The notes beneath the pieces were generated by a model. It was given only the letters and a program-made list of their open reading frames with translations, did no database searches and was not told where the DNA came from. A stretch of DNA of 64,000 nucleotides from a virus: IMG/VR virus record IMGVR_UViG_3300031251_000002, positions 102,451 through 166,450 of that record; one strand, 5' to 3'. How positions within the stretch are numbered: the stretch's first letter is position 1; each line of letters begins with the position of its first letter. Shown piece by piece: positions 19,501-27,557 of this stretch. The position numbers and the translations under genes were made by a program.

Positions 19501-21467
19501 CGTATCACAATGAGCTTTTGCTTTCGACGCCGCGTCCGTGGATGGACGGCTCGTCAGTTCTCCCGAAGTCCCCGACCCCGAACTACGTGCAGCCGTCCTG
19601 CAACATCGCTATGGATCTGGTCAACACGGAGATTTACATCACTCTGGACACGCTGGCATGCGTAGAAAAGTGGGACACCTCCCCGAGCGCGGGCAACCCG
19701 AATCTCTGGGCATACGAGACCAAGTTTGGCAATGGAACGCACATCACGGAATGGCCGTACTATCAAGGCTGGCGCAGTCCTGCTGACGATGCTCACAGCT
19801 TCTCGTTCCCCAAGACGGTCGCTGTCTCTCCCGATGGTTCGACCCTGTACGTGGGCGATCAGAATTTCCGAGCGCTTAACGACGGCCACCACGCAAGCCG
19901 TATCGTTAGCCTGACATGCAACACGGTCCCGATGACCATGAACGCATGGTTTGGCGACCTGAACGTAGCTGACACCTCTTGCGACCTCGGCTCAACCACT
20001 GACACGCCGTACTTCCAGTCCGTCAGCGGGCTGGTGGCGCAGGGAACCCGCGTTTACGCAACCGATGCGTACGCGAACCCGCCGCTTCTCGTTGTTCTTG
20101 ATGTCGCTGGCTGGACGGGAGTGACCCGAGTTACCGCGCCGTTCAAGGAAGCGATTACAGACACGACATGGACCTCAGCCAGCATCCCGGCTAGCGGTGT
20201 AAGCAGCAACTACCTGACGGTCAACGGGGGCAACTACAACGCTGTTCTAGGCGACTCGACGGTGCTGTACATCAACCCCGGTTTCTCGACCCAGCGCTGG
20301 GCTATCGACAACAGTGTTGTAACCGGCGCAAGTGTCGATAACCCGTTACGCGCTTTCCTGACCCTCGGAACCGGGATCGCGGTGCAGAAGCCGATTCAAA
20401 GCACCCAGCCGTTTGTCGGTGTCAGCGGTGTCTGGTACGACGCTTCAGTTACCCCAAACCGACTGGTGATCTCGGATCAAGTGACCAACGAAGTCTATGT
20501 CGTTTCGGTAGACATTGACACAAACTCGCTCCCAGCAGACTTCACGCTTCTGGGCGAGGCGGGCACCGCAGGTGTCTCAGGCTTCGGCTTCGGTGGCTGG
20601 GCACATCCAACGTCGGTCGCCATGAAGCAGTTGAGTGGAATCGACTACTTCTACTACACGGACTTCTACAACGGCTCGCTCCAGCGGTCATCGCCGTACT
20701 TTGCCTTCATCGAACGCGGAACCGGGCGGATCGAATGTCTTCTGCCGCCACCGGCAGGAACGACACTCCGGGTCTACTCGCGGTTCACCCCCTATCAGGG
20801 TGTCTACGTGCGGCCTGACTTCCTTGGCAACTCCGCGCACAACTCGACGGCCTACGCCCAGTCCTTGTTTGCTTCGCGCCTAGTCGTGAAGCCGTACAAG
20901 ATGCTGGCAACGACCCTTGGCCGGGTAGGTATCGACTCCGGAAACCTGATCACTGAGACCGCCTACTCTTCGCCGCTATCCCATCTTCCGCTTCCTCTGG
21001 GAACGACGACGGAGTACGCATGGCAGGGGGATCGCCTTCAGTTCATCGGGGACATGATCTCTCCGTCCAGCCTAGTGGTCCTGCCGCTGGTTCAGCTTGG
21101 CTCACAGCCTCAGGAGTGGGACACCGACTCGGAGTCCTTCTACGAGCGCTCAACCCGCATCGGTCGGCTGGAGGATCCAATCCTTAACAACGGCCACGGT
21201 GGAGCGCCCAGCTACACGCTGGCATCCAACGAGTTCCCGGTTGTTCAGTCCTTCTCGCTGTCCAACGTGGTTCCACACATCAACTACACATGGGGCACGG
21301 TTGATTACTATGGTGAGCTTCTCTTGTTCGTTCGCGGTGACTTCAATCTAAGTAACAAGAACGTCGTTGGTCCTAGGATCAATCCGTTCGTTCAGACAAA
21401 CACTGTTGTTGAGCTATACCGGATGAATGGAAACCCCTTCACTCGGATGGTTGAGACTAGAGGCTAA
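16569..21467 (+). CDS. Giant fibre protein with NHL beta-propeller repeats
   Basis: 1632 aa, the largest gene in the window. Residues 1-500 look like a fibre adaptor (LFLPSDIYRYDFDNRPLRNL, THPIRDFLDNGS). From about residue 650 there is a run of NHL-type repeats: GLFVSTDGHIYVCDTSNHRI, AVAVDGSGNIYVADTNNHRV, VVAGVSNVYISDTNNYRVVK, then more divergent copies to about 1370. NHL repeats build beta-propellers that bind protein, RNA or glycans. The last 250 residues are a separate beta-rich domain. A role in receptor recognition is plausible from location at the end of the tail operon. Only 1 base separates it from the next gene's ATG. Confidence 0.65.
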   Translation: MAIPASPDLITVLTSDGDVDLFLPSDIYRYDFDNRPLRNLILNDESLQTGANEAITETFNSRYPGVDWLTTTGARGPYLNLKARLDDMDSSVKKNIYSLNQELAARYRSQYASGFFLKTGEVYDANVFDVVSASSTHIPFGAICVPDANPNDVSSNLTSSIPANSVWISTHEGTRSPFVAKPIEAMLGGFHVRLFNESAHGAATSGFTNGVSILFDAAPSSGQRFDLAFLEFWFAPVDGGLANTGGTDSFYEYGAVDSNASRSVDQSAAAVQGTVWFDPTTIGNYIQLRHRIRVVSNIDYVNKPFGINDASVVAQGGAGSPVGGKTFVNGLSVISDPAIWVAGSGSGGDKTALGTSDGYVYAIPMMIVSRKNTAAWSLSNQNGGQASNFGAGGRPDGYTHQKFSRGDILDIRPRAFMDRTSLIDATEESFDKLLRGRLLTAMSQMSYEAGSDLFTQSHLGTFTDPVGMYGTELLEMNQLGTTNTAHTHPIRDFLDNGSLAVARPTGLRRVFSPSRDTQVQPFHINLNGGATTNADFVTWAPPVITLFAAGVSALGPANAVIESVPIMSWRTTHLPVVTIGNWSGIGTNQATATVDTGGVGYDATDTIDGAVNIRWPQSTGLRHSPTRIDYQDWTAGANGSGSITPSIRATGLNGGTGGAQGPTGLFVSTDGHIYVCDTSNHRIQIYAPPAPTDTTFTIVGQFPGSIGTLPGPGSDNAHLNSPQAVAVDGSGNIYVADTNNHRVVKLSNALPLPAYVSQFGTGSIGTGTTHLNTPQGVVAGVSNVYISDTNNYRVVKLDGSLTFVDQFGVTGVPGSDATHCLSPQRLTTGIGGSGGRLIVADQTRVLVLNSAPSPMTLDRVLVGGQGYADGTAITALNAIKSMAIVEDSSGNKYVSGGGTSAIFKFNSSWVLQAKFGAGTNDLTSLWYGPADPNFNTHCGLTGNIVVDSANGFVYVADNTYGVSPGYARVLVLNIADLTYHNELLLSTPRPWMDGSSVLPKSPTPNYVQPSCNIAMDLVNTEIYITLDTLACVEKWDTSPSAGNPNLWAYETKFGNGTHITEWPYYQGWRSPADDAHSFSFPKTVAVSPDGSTLYVGDQNFRALNDGHHASRIVSLTCNTVPMTMNAWFGDLNVADTSCDLGSTTDTPYFQSVSGLVAQGTRVYATDAYANPPLLVVLDVAGWTGVTRVTAPFKEAITDTTWTSASIPASGVSSNYLTVNGGNYNAVLGDSTVLYINPGFSTQRWAIDNSVVTGASVDNPLRAFLTLGTGIAVQKPIQSTQPFVGVSGVWYDASVTPNRLVISDQVTNEVYVVSVDIDTNSLPADFTLLGEAGTAGVSGFGFGGWAHPTSVAMKQLSGIDYFYYTDFYNGSLQRSSPYFAFIERGTGRIECLLPPPAGTTLRVYSRFTPYQGVYVRPDFLGNSAHNSTAYAQSLFASRLVVKPYKMLATTLGRVGIDSGNLITETAYSSPLSHLPLPLGTTTEYAWQGDRLQFIGDMISPSSLVVLPLVQLGSQPQEWDTDSESFYERSTRIGRLEDPILNNGHGGAPSYTLASNEFPVVQSFSLSNVVPHINYTWGTVDYYGELLLFVRGDFNLSNKNVVGPRINPFVQTNTVVELYRMNGNPFTRMVETRG

Positions 21468-21468
21468 T

Positions 21469-22062
21469 ATGCGTAAGTTCCTGCTTCTCCTGCTCCTACC
21501 GCTGTTCGGTTGCGCGTCTGCGGTGACGCACATCAAGGGTGACGATGCAACGATTACCCGTTCAGTTCAAGCAGAGAAGGTGCTGTTCAACACAGCTAAC
21601 ACTCTATTTCTGATTGAGGCCCAGCAGCGGGTGTTGCTCTCGGCTCCGTTTCCGACTCTGCACACTTACGTGCAGGAAGAGCGGACAGAGGTGCCACGCC
21701 TCATCCTGACCATCAGAACCTACACCCAGATATACCGCGAGACGGTGATTCCGCCCAAGCCGGATATCCTGAAGGTAGTTGCGCGAGCCGAGGCGGTGAG
21801 CGCGGAACTTCAGGGCTGGTTGACGCAGGTGGCCATCGCGGACATCCCTCCGCCAACAACGCCGACGCATTCTGCTCTGACGACCGGCAACCCGTATGTT
21901 GATGCGGCAGTTCAGCTTCTCAACCTAATCAATACCGGGTTAACCATCTATCAGGGCGCACAAGCTAAGGCTACGACGCAGGGTGTCCTTATTGATGCAG
22001 ATGAAACGCTGCTTCACATTCATGAGGATCAGACGATGATCTCCGCGTGGTGGCAACCGTAG
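21469..22062 (+). CDS. Phage-encoded lipoprotein
   Basis: 197 aa. The start ATG 21469 is chosen because it begins a clean lipoprotein signal: MRKFLLLLLLPLFGCASA, with lipobox LFGC at residues 12-15. After cleavage the acylated Cys anchors the protein to a membrane. The rest is mostly helical with a Pro-rich turn (VIPPKPDIL, IPPPTTPTHS). No family recognised. Being next to a holin candidate, it may take part in lysis (outer-membrane spanin-like) or surface exclusion; length is above that of usual o-spanins. Confidence 0.6.
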   Translation: MRKFLLLLLLPLFGCASAVTHIKGDDATITRSVQAEKVLFNTANTLFLIEAQQRVLLSAPFPTLHTYVQEERTEVPRLILTIRTYTQIYRETVIPPKPDILKVVARAEAVSAELQGWLTQVAIADIPPPTTPTHSALTTGNPYVDAAVQLLNLINTGLTIYQGAQAKATTQGVLIDADETLLHIHEDQTMISAWWQP

Positions 22063-22125
22063 GAGGTGTAGTGTAACCCAAAACACAATATTCAGCGTTT
22101 TCGTTTTCAAATCGCCCCTCAAACG

Positions 22126-22133
22126 GATACTTA
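22126..22133 (+). promoter_or_regulatory. Second copy of GATACTTA, close to a start codon
   Basis: Identical octamer to 16042, ending 5 bases before ATG 22139. TTTTCA lies 17 bases upstream of the GATACT hexamer. If it is a -10 element the transcript would begin at about the start codon, giving a nearly leaderless message; ATG 22139 indeed has no Shine-Dalgarno. Confidence 0.35.
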
Positions 22134-22138
22134 CCTGT

Positions 22139-22390
22139 ATGCGATTCCCCGTAGCTCTCACCGATGCCTTTACTGCCGTCTCTGCCGCTCAGTGGTTAAT
22201 TGGTGGTGTTGCCATCGTTCTTCTGAGCGCGGAAAAGATCCTCCTCCCGGTCGGAGCGGTTCAGAACGCACTCGTTTCATCGACTATCTCGATCAGCAAC
22301 TTGTTGCTGGTCATCTATCGTAAACCTTCGGACAAGGGCGGGACGGTAACTACCGCTCGCCTGATGCGGAAGTCCGCGTCCACTAAGTAA
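22139..22390 (+). CDS. Small two-TM protein, holin candidate
   Basis: 83 aa. Two hydrophobic segments, residues about 18-35 (AQWLIGGVAIVLLSAEKILL) and 40-60 (ALVSSTISISNLLLVIY), are followed by a basic tail with RKPSDKGG and RLMRKSASTK. Size and topology fit class II holins, which permeabilise the inner membrane to release endolysin. No endolysin gene is adjacent; the transglycosylase at 44451 could serve. Start has no SD. Assignment is from topology only. Confidence 0.45.
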   Translation: MRFPVALTDAFTAVSAAQWLIGGVAIVLLSAEKILLPVGAVQNALVSSTISISNLLLVIYRKPSDKGGTVTTARLMRKSASTK

Positions 22391-22408
22391 TCTTCAAGGA
22401 GATTAACA

Positions 22409-22669
22409 ATGGCTCTAACACTCGGTCAGGTTCTCGCAGATGTTCTTCAGGATGCGCCTGAGGTTGTCGCTCTCGTTCAGGAGATCGAAGCCGCCATCCA
22501 GAAGTTCCCCACCGCTGGCAGCTTCAAGGCTGACGGCGAACTCATCGCTGCTGTCCTTCCGGATCTTGGTGCGCTAATTGACGCCCTCAAGGCGCAGTTC
22601 ACACCCGCCGCTGCCCCGGCTCCCGCAACCGTGGCTGCTGGCAAGATCGCCGCTCGTCTAGCCAAGTAA
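22409..22669 (+). CDS. Small Ala-rich helical protein
   Basis: 86 aa, SD AAGGAG before ATG. Predicted helices (VLADVLQDAPEVVALVQEIEAAIQKF, IAAVLPDLGALIDALKAQF) and an Ala/Pro-rich hinge (FTPAAAPAPATVAAGKIAARLAK) resemble small helical virion or lysis accessory proteins. No family recognised. Last gene before a strong terminator, so it probably closes the tail/lysis transcription unit. Confidence 0.5.
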   Translation: MALTLGQVLADVLQDAPEVVALVQEIEAAIQKFPTAGSFKADGELIAAVLPDLGALIDALKAQFTPAAAPAPATVAAGKIAARLAK

Positions 22670-22722
22670 GCTGACGAGGACGGTGGTGTAGACCTTAACC
22701 CCTACATCACCTTTTGATTTTT

Positions 22723-22752
22723 GGGGGCCGTGCAAAGCGGCCCCTATTTTTT
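22723..22752 (+). terminator. Rho-independent terminator after tail/lysis operon
   Basis: GGGGCCG and CGGCCCC (22724-22730, 22738-22744) form a perfect 7-bp stem with a 7-base loop, followed by TATTTTTTC. Confidence 0.85.
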
Positions 22753-22753
22753 C

Positions 22754-22782
22754 TTGACGCAGAAGAGTCGGAAGAGGAAGAT
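22754..22782 (+). promoter_or_regulatory. Sigma70-like promoter overlapping a 7-bp inverted repeat
   Basis: TTGACG, 17-base spacer, GAAGAT, directly after a terminator and about 35 bases before a start. The inverted repeat GAAGAGG/CCTCTTC (22771-22789) spans the -10 and could be an operator. A TTGACA plus 17 plus GAAGAT arrangement recurs at 61945. Confidence 0.5.
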
Positions 22783-22815
22783 CCTCTTCTAACTTCGTAA
22801 CTGGGAGGGCACTGT

Positions 22816-23106
22816 ATGGAGACACCTGTGGAATCGGTTACCGCCCTTCCTCCCCACCACTGGAAACAGACCAGCAAAGCACTACAGTTTGTAACCGACC
22901 GGGCGAAGCCCTTGATGGTTCCCGTCCTGTGTGAGCTTTGGGATCGTATTCCAGCCGATACGATGCGTCAGGTCGTCGCGGCCATGGACAAGCCGGATCC
23001 TGAGAAGGCTATAGAGCATGCCTTCAGTCTTTCTGTTTTCCCAATTCCAGATCACGTACAGCGCATTGTTTTCTCCCTCCTCTACTTCCGCTTGGTCATC
23101 AAGTAA
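22816..23106 (+). CDS. Hypothetical helical protein
   Basis: 96 aa, SD GGGAGGG ten bases before ATG. Helical sequence with a possible amphipathic or weakly hydrophobic C-terminus (IPDHVQRIVFSLLYFRLVIK). First gene of a new transcription unit after a terminator/promoter pair. I do not recognise it. Confidence 0.5.
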   Translation: METPVESVTALPPHHWKQTSKALQFVTDRAKPLMVPVLCELWDRIPADTMRQVVAAMDKPDPEKAIEHAFSLSVFPIPDHVQRIVFSLLYFRLVIK

Positions 23107-23134
23107 CCAATGCTTCATTTAAAGGTAGGTCCAC

Positions 23135-23389
23135 ATGACCTCAGCAGATTTTCTTGGTTCGCTAGTGAATCGGGTTCGTGAGCAGGTTCCTTTCGATATC
23201 AGTGGGGCGATTGACGGTGGGGCAATCACAATCAGTAACTTTCCAGCCGTAGATGAGAGCGAGCAGTGGTTACTGCAATCAATTTTTGAGGACATCTACC
23301 GCTACTGCGAACGGTACAACATCCCGGTCACCGCGATTCGGTTGCGGGACGGGAGTGGGCAACTGGTTTCTGAGGTAAAGATTGCTTGA
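23135..23389 (+). CDS. Hypothetical protein
   Basis: 84 aa, start ATG after AAAGGTAGGT. Sequence MTSADFLGSLVNRVREQVPFD then ESEQWLLQSIFEDIYRYCERYNIPV suggests an alpha/beta fold ending in a beta hairpin (RLRDGSGQLVSEVKI). No family recognised. It overlaps the next gene by eight bases. Confidence 0.5.
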   Translation: MTSADFLGSLVNRVREQVPFDISGAIDGGAITISNFPAVDESEQWLLQSIFEDIYRYCERYNIPVTAIRLRDGSGQLVSEVKIA

Positions 23390-23690
23390 TGAGACTCCAT
23401 ACCTGCGTCCGTTCTTTCGAGCCGATTTCGCCAAGCGTGGGAAAAAGGCGAAGCGGAAACGGAATTCGCTGGCAGCAGCGCGGGCCGGGATCCAGCGCCT
23501 AGAGTATGAAAAGGCAATCCTTGAGTATCGAAGTACCCTTCTGGCCGACATCGTTCTTCTCGGTGAAGCGCGTCTGCCCGGTATCGGTTGGCTCACACTC
23601 AAAGGAACCGTGCTAAAGTTTCGGATCAGTCGATCCTGTCGGGCGAAGCTGGCGAAAGCGGACTTCCCCATTTCTTTCCCTAAGAGGTAA
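23382..23690 (+). CDS. Basic protein, possible HU-like DNA-binding remnant
   Basis: 102 aa from TTG 23382, preceded by GAGG at good spacing. The N-terminus is very basic (KRGKKAKRKRNS). The C-terminal part GEARLPGIGWLTLKGTVLKFRISRSCRAKLAKA resembles the end of HU/IHF proteins, in which a LPGFGTF turn is followed by a KFRPSKALK helix. The DNA-bending beta-arm is not evident, so the link is tentative. Encoded just before replication genes. Confidence 0.45.
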   Translation: MLDETPYLRPFFRADFAKRGKKAKRKRNSLAAARAGIQRLEYEKAILEYRSTLLADIVLLGEARLPGIGWLTLKGTVLKFRISRSCRAKLAKADFPISFPKR

Positions 23691-23691
23691 C

Positions 23692-24210
23692 ATGAGTAAC
23701 ATCATCATGCCGGGAGACGCCGCGTCGGCCTTCAATCCGCGCAGCAACGTAATGCAACTGGAGTTTCGGACCATGGTCTCCGAGATGGAGAAGGCCATGA
23801 ACGAGTTTGGCGAGACTCTCCACATGCTCAGCATGCGCCATGAGGCATTGATCAAGATGGCGACCTTCTGCCCGGAGAAGCTGGTGTCGGACGGCAAATT
23901 CAACCTTGCCGAATACTACCGATACGTGAACAAGATGCTGACGCAGTTCGTACCGATTAGCGAGGACATCATCACCAGCCCGTCCTTCATGGAACGGTGT
24001 CAGTTGGCCAAGCGTTGGAACGGGGGCAGTCCGGAGATGCCGATAGTGGTGGACGAATTGCGTCTCCATGAGTTGGTTCTCAGCCCGTCCGGACACTGGC
24101 CGACAGAAGAGGAGACAGCAGCGATGAATGAACTGCCCCGCACCGGGTTGTTCAAAGAACATTGGGATTCAGTTTTAGCAGCGAAAGCGAAAATGAACAC
24201 GGCAGAGTAG
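23692..24210 (+). CDS. Hypothetical helical protein
   Basis: 172 aa, strong SD AAGAGGTAAC before ATG. Mostly helical (QLEFRTMVSEMEKAMNEFGETLHMLS, LAEYYRYVNKMLTQFVPI) with a conserved-looking C-terminal LHELVLSPSGHWPTEEE. No family recognised. Encoded immediately upstream of the UvsW-like helicase; the gap contains no terminator, so they are probably co-transcribed. Confidence 0.5.
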   Translation: MSNIIMPGDAASAFNPRSNVMQLEFRTMVSEMEKAMNEFGETLHMLSMRHEALIKMATFCPEKLVSDGKFNLAEYYRYVNKMLTQFVPISEDIITSPSFMERCQLAKRWNGGSPEMPIVVDELRLHELVLSPSGHWPTEEETAAMNELPRTGLFKEHWDSVLAAKAKMNTAE

Positions 24211-24219
24211 TAACTGCCA

Positions 24220-25665
24220 ATGAAAGTAACAATCGAATGGGGACCAGTACGGTCTGGATTTAATCCGCTGCTGCCCCCGGCTCTTGCCGCTCTAGTAGAC
24301 AGTAACATTTCAGTCTTCGTTCCCGGTTACAAATTCTCCAAACAATACAAGGCGCGAGTTTGGAACGCGACGAAGACAGAGAAGGTTCGGTTGTGGGATG
24401 GCAAGAAGCATTTTCTTTGGCCCAAGAGACAGAGGTTTCCTACGGGTCTTCTTCACATGGTTAAAGAAGCTCTGGAAGCGGCTGGTAACGAAGTCAACAT
24501 CAGTGGCGAGGCTCCGATGCCTGACCACATCCTCCCTGTTACATCATTGCCGGACGGATCGAAGCTTCGTGACTACCAGATTGCGGCTTGTTCCGCCTTC
24601 CTTGACAGTCCGCGAGGGATCCTCCGCCTCCCTACGGCGTCTGGGAAAACTCTTGTAGCGGCAGCGATCACGCGCAGCATGAACTGTCAGACGTTGGGCC
24701 TGATTCACGGTAACTCGCTCCTCGACCAGACCCACGCGGACTTTGAACGTCACCTGCGCCAGAAGATCGGGCTGATTGGCAACAAGGTCTTCGATCCGCA
24801 GATGATTACGCTGGCTTCAGTGGACACTGTGTACTCTGCATTAAAACGCAACACCCCCGCTGTCTTGGAGGTTTTGGGGACGACGGATTTCGTCTGGTGT
24901 GACGAGACCCACCGTGCCTCGGCTATGTCATGGGTCGAGGTTCTCAAGGCCATCGAGACTCCGTATCGCCTTGGCCTGTCTGGGACGCCGTTCAAGAAGC
25001 AGGAACTGCGCGACATGGAGCTTCAGGCGTGGACAGGCCCGCTGCTCTACAACATTGATCCAAAGCAGTTGCAGGACACGGGCTTTCTGGCCCCCGCTCG
25101 TCTGACGGCGGTTGAGATCAACTCGCCCAAGAGTAGCGAGAAGGACTACCAGACGGTTGTTAAGGAACTGATCATCGAACACGAAGAGAGGAACACTGTT
25201 CTGGCAGACCTTGCCATCGCTCGGGCCAAGGCTGGAAAGTCCGTGTTCCTTCTGGCTGGGAACAGCATCGCTCTGTCGCTCTGGCTCTTTCGATACATCG
25301 AGGAGCTTTTCCCCGGTGTTGAACTGGTCACCGGACAGACGGGCGTGTACGCCAACCGGGATGCCTTGAAGCGCTTCAGCGAGGGGGCATCGCGGATCAT
25401 CGTGAGTTCCGTGGTCATGGATGAGGGCATCAACGCGCCCAATACGAACGTGGTCATCTTGGCCTATACCGGCAAGTCATACGTCAAGACGATCCAGCGT
25501 ATCGGGCGCGGCCTTCGGTTGAAGTCAGACGGTTCAGGGCTTGAGGTAATCGACGTAATGGACAACACGAATTTCTTCCTGCGTAACCACGCGAAGAAGC
25601 GGCTTGAGTATTACGAGGAGGAGGGCTTCTTCTCCTCCGTTGAAGTGATCAACGGGGTCGCATGA
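24220..25665 (+). CDS. UvsW-like SF2 DNA helicase
   Basis: 481 aa. Residues 105-130 give LRDYQIAACSAFLD and the Walker A-type motif LPTASGKTLVAAA. Motif II is DETH (VWCDETHRAS), motif III SGTPF, and the C-terminal RecA-like lobe has the motif V/VI pair VMDEGINAPN and IQRIGRGLRLK. This is the UvsW/XPB/RadD-like group; T4 UvsW remodels replication forks, drives branch migration and shifts origin to recombination-dependent replication. Stop overlaps the next ATG (ATGA). An N-terminal 80-residue region precedes the helicase core. Confidence 0.85.
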   Translation: MKVTIEWGPVRSGFNPLLPPALAALVDSNISVFVPGYKFSKQYKARVWNATKTEKVRLWDGKKHFLWPKRQRFPTGLLHMVKEALEAAGNEVNISGEAPMPDHILPVTSLPDGSKLRDYQIAACSAFLDSPRGILRLPTASGKTLVAAAITRSMNCQTLGLIHGNSLLDQTHADFERHLRQKIGLIGNKVFDPQMITLASVDTVYSALKRNTPAVLEVLGTTDFVWCDETHRASAMSWVEVLKAIETPYRLGLSGTPFKKQELRDMELQAWTGPLLYNIDPKQLQDTGFLAPARLTAVEINSPKSSEKDYQTVVKELIIEHEERNTVLADLAIARAKAGKSVFLLAGNSIALSLWLFRYIEELFPGVELVTGQTGVYANRDALKRFSEGASRIIVSSVVMDEGINAPNTNVVILAYTGKSYVKTIQRIGRGLRLKSDGSGLEVIDVMDNTNFFLRNHAKKRLEYYEEEGFFSSVEVINGVA

Positions 25666-26189
25666 AACACCTTAACTGGGCTGAAGCAGATCGTCCCGTT
25701 CGGATCCGACTGGTCAAGGATGCGTATACTGCTCTCGTATACAAGCTGTGGTTGGAGTCTGATGAGCCGTGGAAAGACTTTCGCCGTGCCCACAACAGCG
25801 GCTTCTACGAGAACAACTGGTTCAACATGATCGTCAGCCTGTGCGAGAAGCACGGCTTCGACGGCATCGAGTACATTCGCGCTCAGTTTTTCTTCTGGCC
25901 TAAGTCTGCTCGATACCCGATAATCCCGCCACTCAATCGAATCGCGGGAGGAAAACGGGCGATGCGAAATTTCCAAAAATGGTTGGATGCAAAACCGAGC
26001 AACGCAGCGTACACTCCTTCCCAGCAGTACGAGCGAGCGATGTCTGAGTCCCAACGTTTGGTTGAAGCGTTCATGCGAATCAACCCGAAGGAATACCCGA
26101 ATGCGCTGGCGGTCGTTCAGAATCCGGGTATCCGTCGCATGCTTCCGGACTGTTACTTGGAGAGCGTCGTCCCATCTATCGCCTCGTAA
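25662..26189 (+). CDS. Hypothetical replication-operon protein
   Basis: 175 aa, ATGA-coupled to the helicase gene. Features include LVKDAYTALVYKLWLESDEPWKDF and a basic middle (IAGGKRAMRNFQKWLDAKPS). Helical and Trp-rich; no catalytic motif. Its place between UvsW-like and DnaB-like helicases suggests a loader or accessory factor such as T4 gp59, but there is no clear sequence link. Confidence 0.5.
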   Translation: MKHLNWAEADRPVRIRLVKDAYTALVYKLWLESDEPWKDFRRAHNSGFYENNWFNMIVSLCEKHGFDGIEYIRAQFFFWPKSARYPIIPPLNRIAGGKRAMRNFQKWLDAKPSNAAYTPSQQYERAMSESQRLVEAFMRINPKEYPNALAVVQNPGIRRMLPDCYLESVVPSIAS

Positions 26190-26201
26190 CCGGGAGTAAG
26201 C

Positions 26202-27557
26202 GTGGCTGGCCTTTCCGAAAACTTCCTGTTTCGTCTACTGGTCCTTTTGGCGAAGGACTACGACTTCTGCGACCGCTACTTCGATCTCCTTCCGACTGAC
26301 TTCTTCGACCTGTTCCCGGTTCAGTCCCGCGTCTACGGGGCTATCAAGTTCTATCGGGATACGTACTCCAAGAACCCGCGCTGGGGCAGCACCCTGCCCG
26401 CCCTGCTCGCCACGGATCCGCCGCCGGGTTGGTCCATCCCGAAGGATGACGAAGCAGACGTGGTTCTCGCGTTCATCGAAGAGGTTTTTGAGGCTGATAC
26501 CGATGACCGGGCGTGGGTCGAAGATCGTCTCAAGAACGAGTTGCAGCGAATGGCTCTCAAGCTGGCGCTGCGCGAAGGCGCGGAACTAGCCCAAGAGGAA
26601 GACTTCTCCCCGGACACTCTGGAGTTTTTGAAGGGGAAGCTGGAGGCCGCAGAAGAGCTTTCTGTCGAGACAGAGGATCTGGGCGAGTCCATCAAGGTAA
26701 CGCTGAATGAGCGTATCGAACGCCGGTTGCGGGCTGAAGACGCAATGGTTCGGATACCGACCATGATTGGTAACCTCGATGACTTCCTGACTGGCAAAGG
26801 TCTTCCGACCAAGAGCCTGAATCTCGTCGCGGCTCGTTCTGGATTGGGTAAGTCCGCTGCTCTGGTCCACCTGTGCAAGATCGCGGCGCTGGCCAAGCGG
26901 TTCAATGCGCTCTACATCACGCTTGAACTCTCGAAAGATTACGTCGAGGATCGGTTCGACGCGAGCTTGACCGAGACCTCGATGGGTTCACTGGTTGGCA
27001 ATGAGAAATACCTCCAAACCAAGTTCAACAAGAAGCGGGAGTGGGGCGAGATTCGGGTCATTGAGTCCGTGCCGGGGAAGCTGTCCGTTTCGCACATTGA
27101 ACGGATCCTTGATCGCTTGAAGCGGGAGAAGAACTTTGAGCCGAAGCTAGTCTGTGTGGACTACGCGGATCTGATGAAGTTCAATCGAGCGCGGAAAGAG
27201 CGCTGGCTGGAGTTGGGTGACCTGTTCATCGGTCTCCGGAGTATCGCAGTCGAGCGGGATATCGTTCTCTGGACGGCTTCGCAGATCAACCGCGAAGGCG
27301 TGGACTTCGCGTCCGGTGAGACACTGGCCGGGTCAGATGAGAAGCTGGCGACCTGTGACTTTGCCATTTCGATCAACCGTCCTCCCGGCTCTGTCAAAGA
27401 GGACGCGAAAGTGAAGATGGTCGGACCGGCCAAGCCGAGGAAGGTTAACGTTTACATCCAGAAGAGCCGATTCGGTCCGATGTTTGAAAACATTGAGATC
27501 GAGCAGGATTTGGATACAATGACTTTCTGCATCGGGATTCCAGAAGCCACACTATGA
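26202..27557 (+). CDS. DnaB-family replicative helicase (T4 gp41-like)
   Basis: 451 aa from GTG 26202 (SD CGGGAG). The N-terminal helical region (1-170) resembles the gp41/DnaB N-domain. Walker A is ARSGLGKSAA near residue 208; ALYITLELSKDYVEDRFDA follows; Walker B is LVCVDYADLMKFN; the sensor region WTASQINREG and C-terminal NVYIQKSRFGP complete the RecA-like fold. It unwinds the lagging strand template as a hexamer and pairs with the primase gene that follows with a 4-base ATGA overlap. Confidence 0.85.
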   Translation: MAGLSENFLFRLLVLLAKDYDFCDRYFDLLPTDFFDLFPVQSRVYGAIKFYRDTYSKNPRWGSTLPALLATDPPPGWSIPKDDEADVVLAFIEEVFEADTDDRAWVEDRLKNELQRMALKLALREGAELAQEEDFSPDTLEFLKGKLEAAEELSVETEDLGESIKVTLNERIERRLRAEDAMVRIPTMIGNLDDFLTGKGLPTKSLNLVAARSGLGKSAALVHLCKIAALAKRFNALYITLELSKDYVEDRFDASLTETSMGSLVGNEKYLQTKFNKKREWGEIRVIESVPGKLSVSHIERILDRLKREKNFEPKLVCVDYADLMKFNRARKERWLELGDLFIGLRSIAVERDIVLWTASQINREGVDFASGETLAGSDEKLATCDFAISINRPPGSVKEDAKVKMVGPAKPRKVNVYIQKSRFGPMFENIEIEQDLDTMTFCIGIPEATL

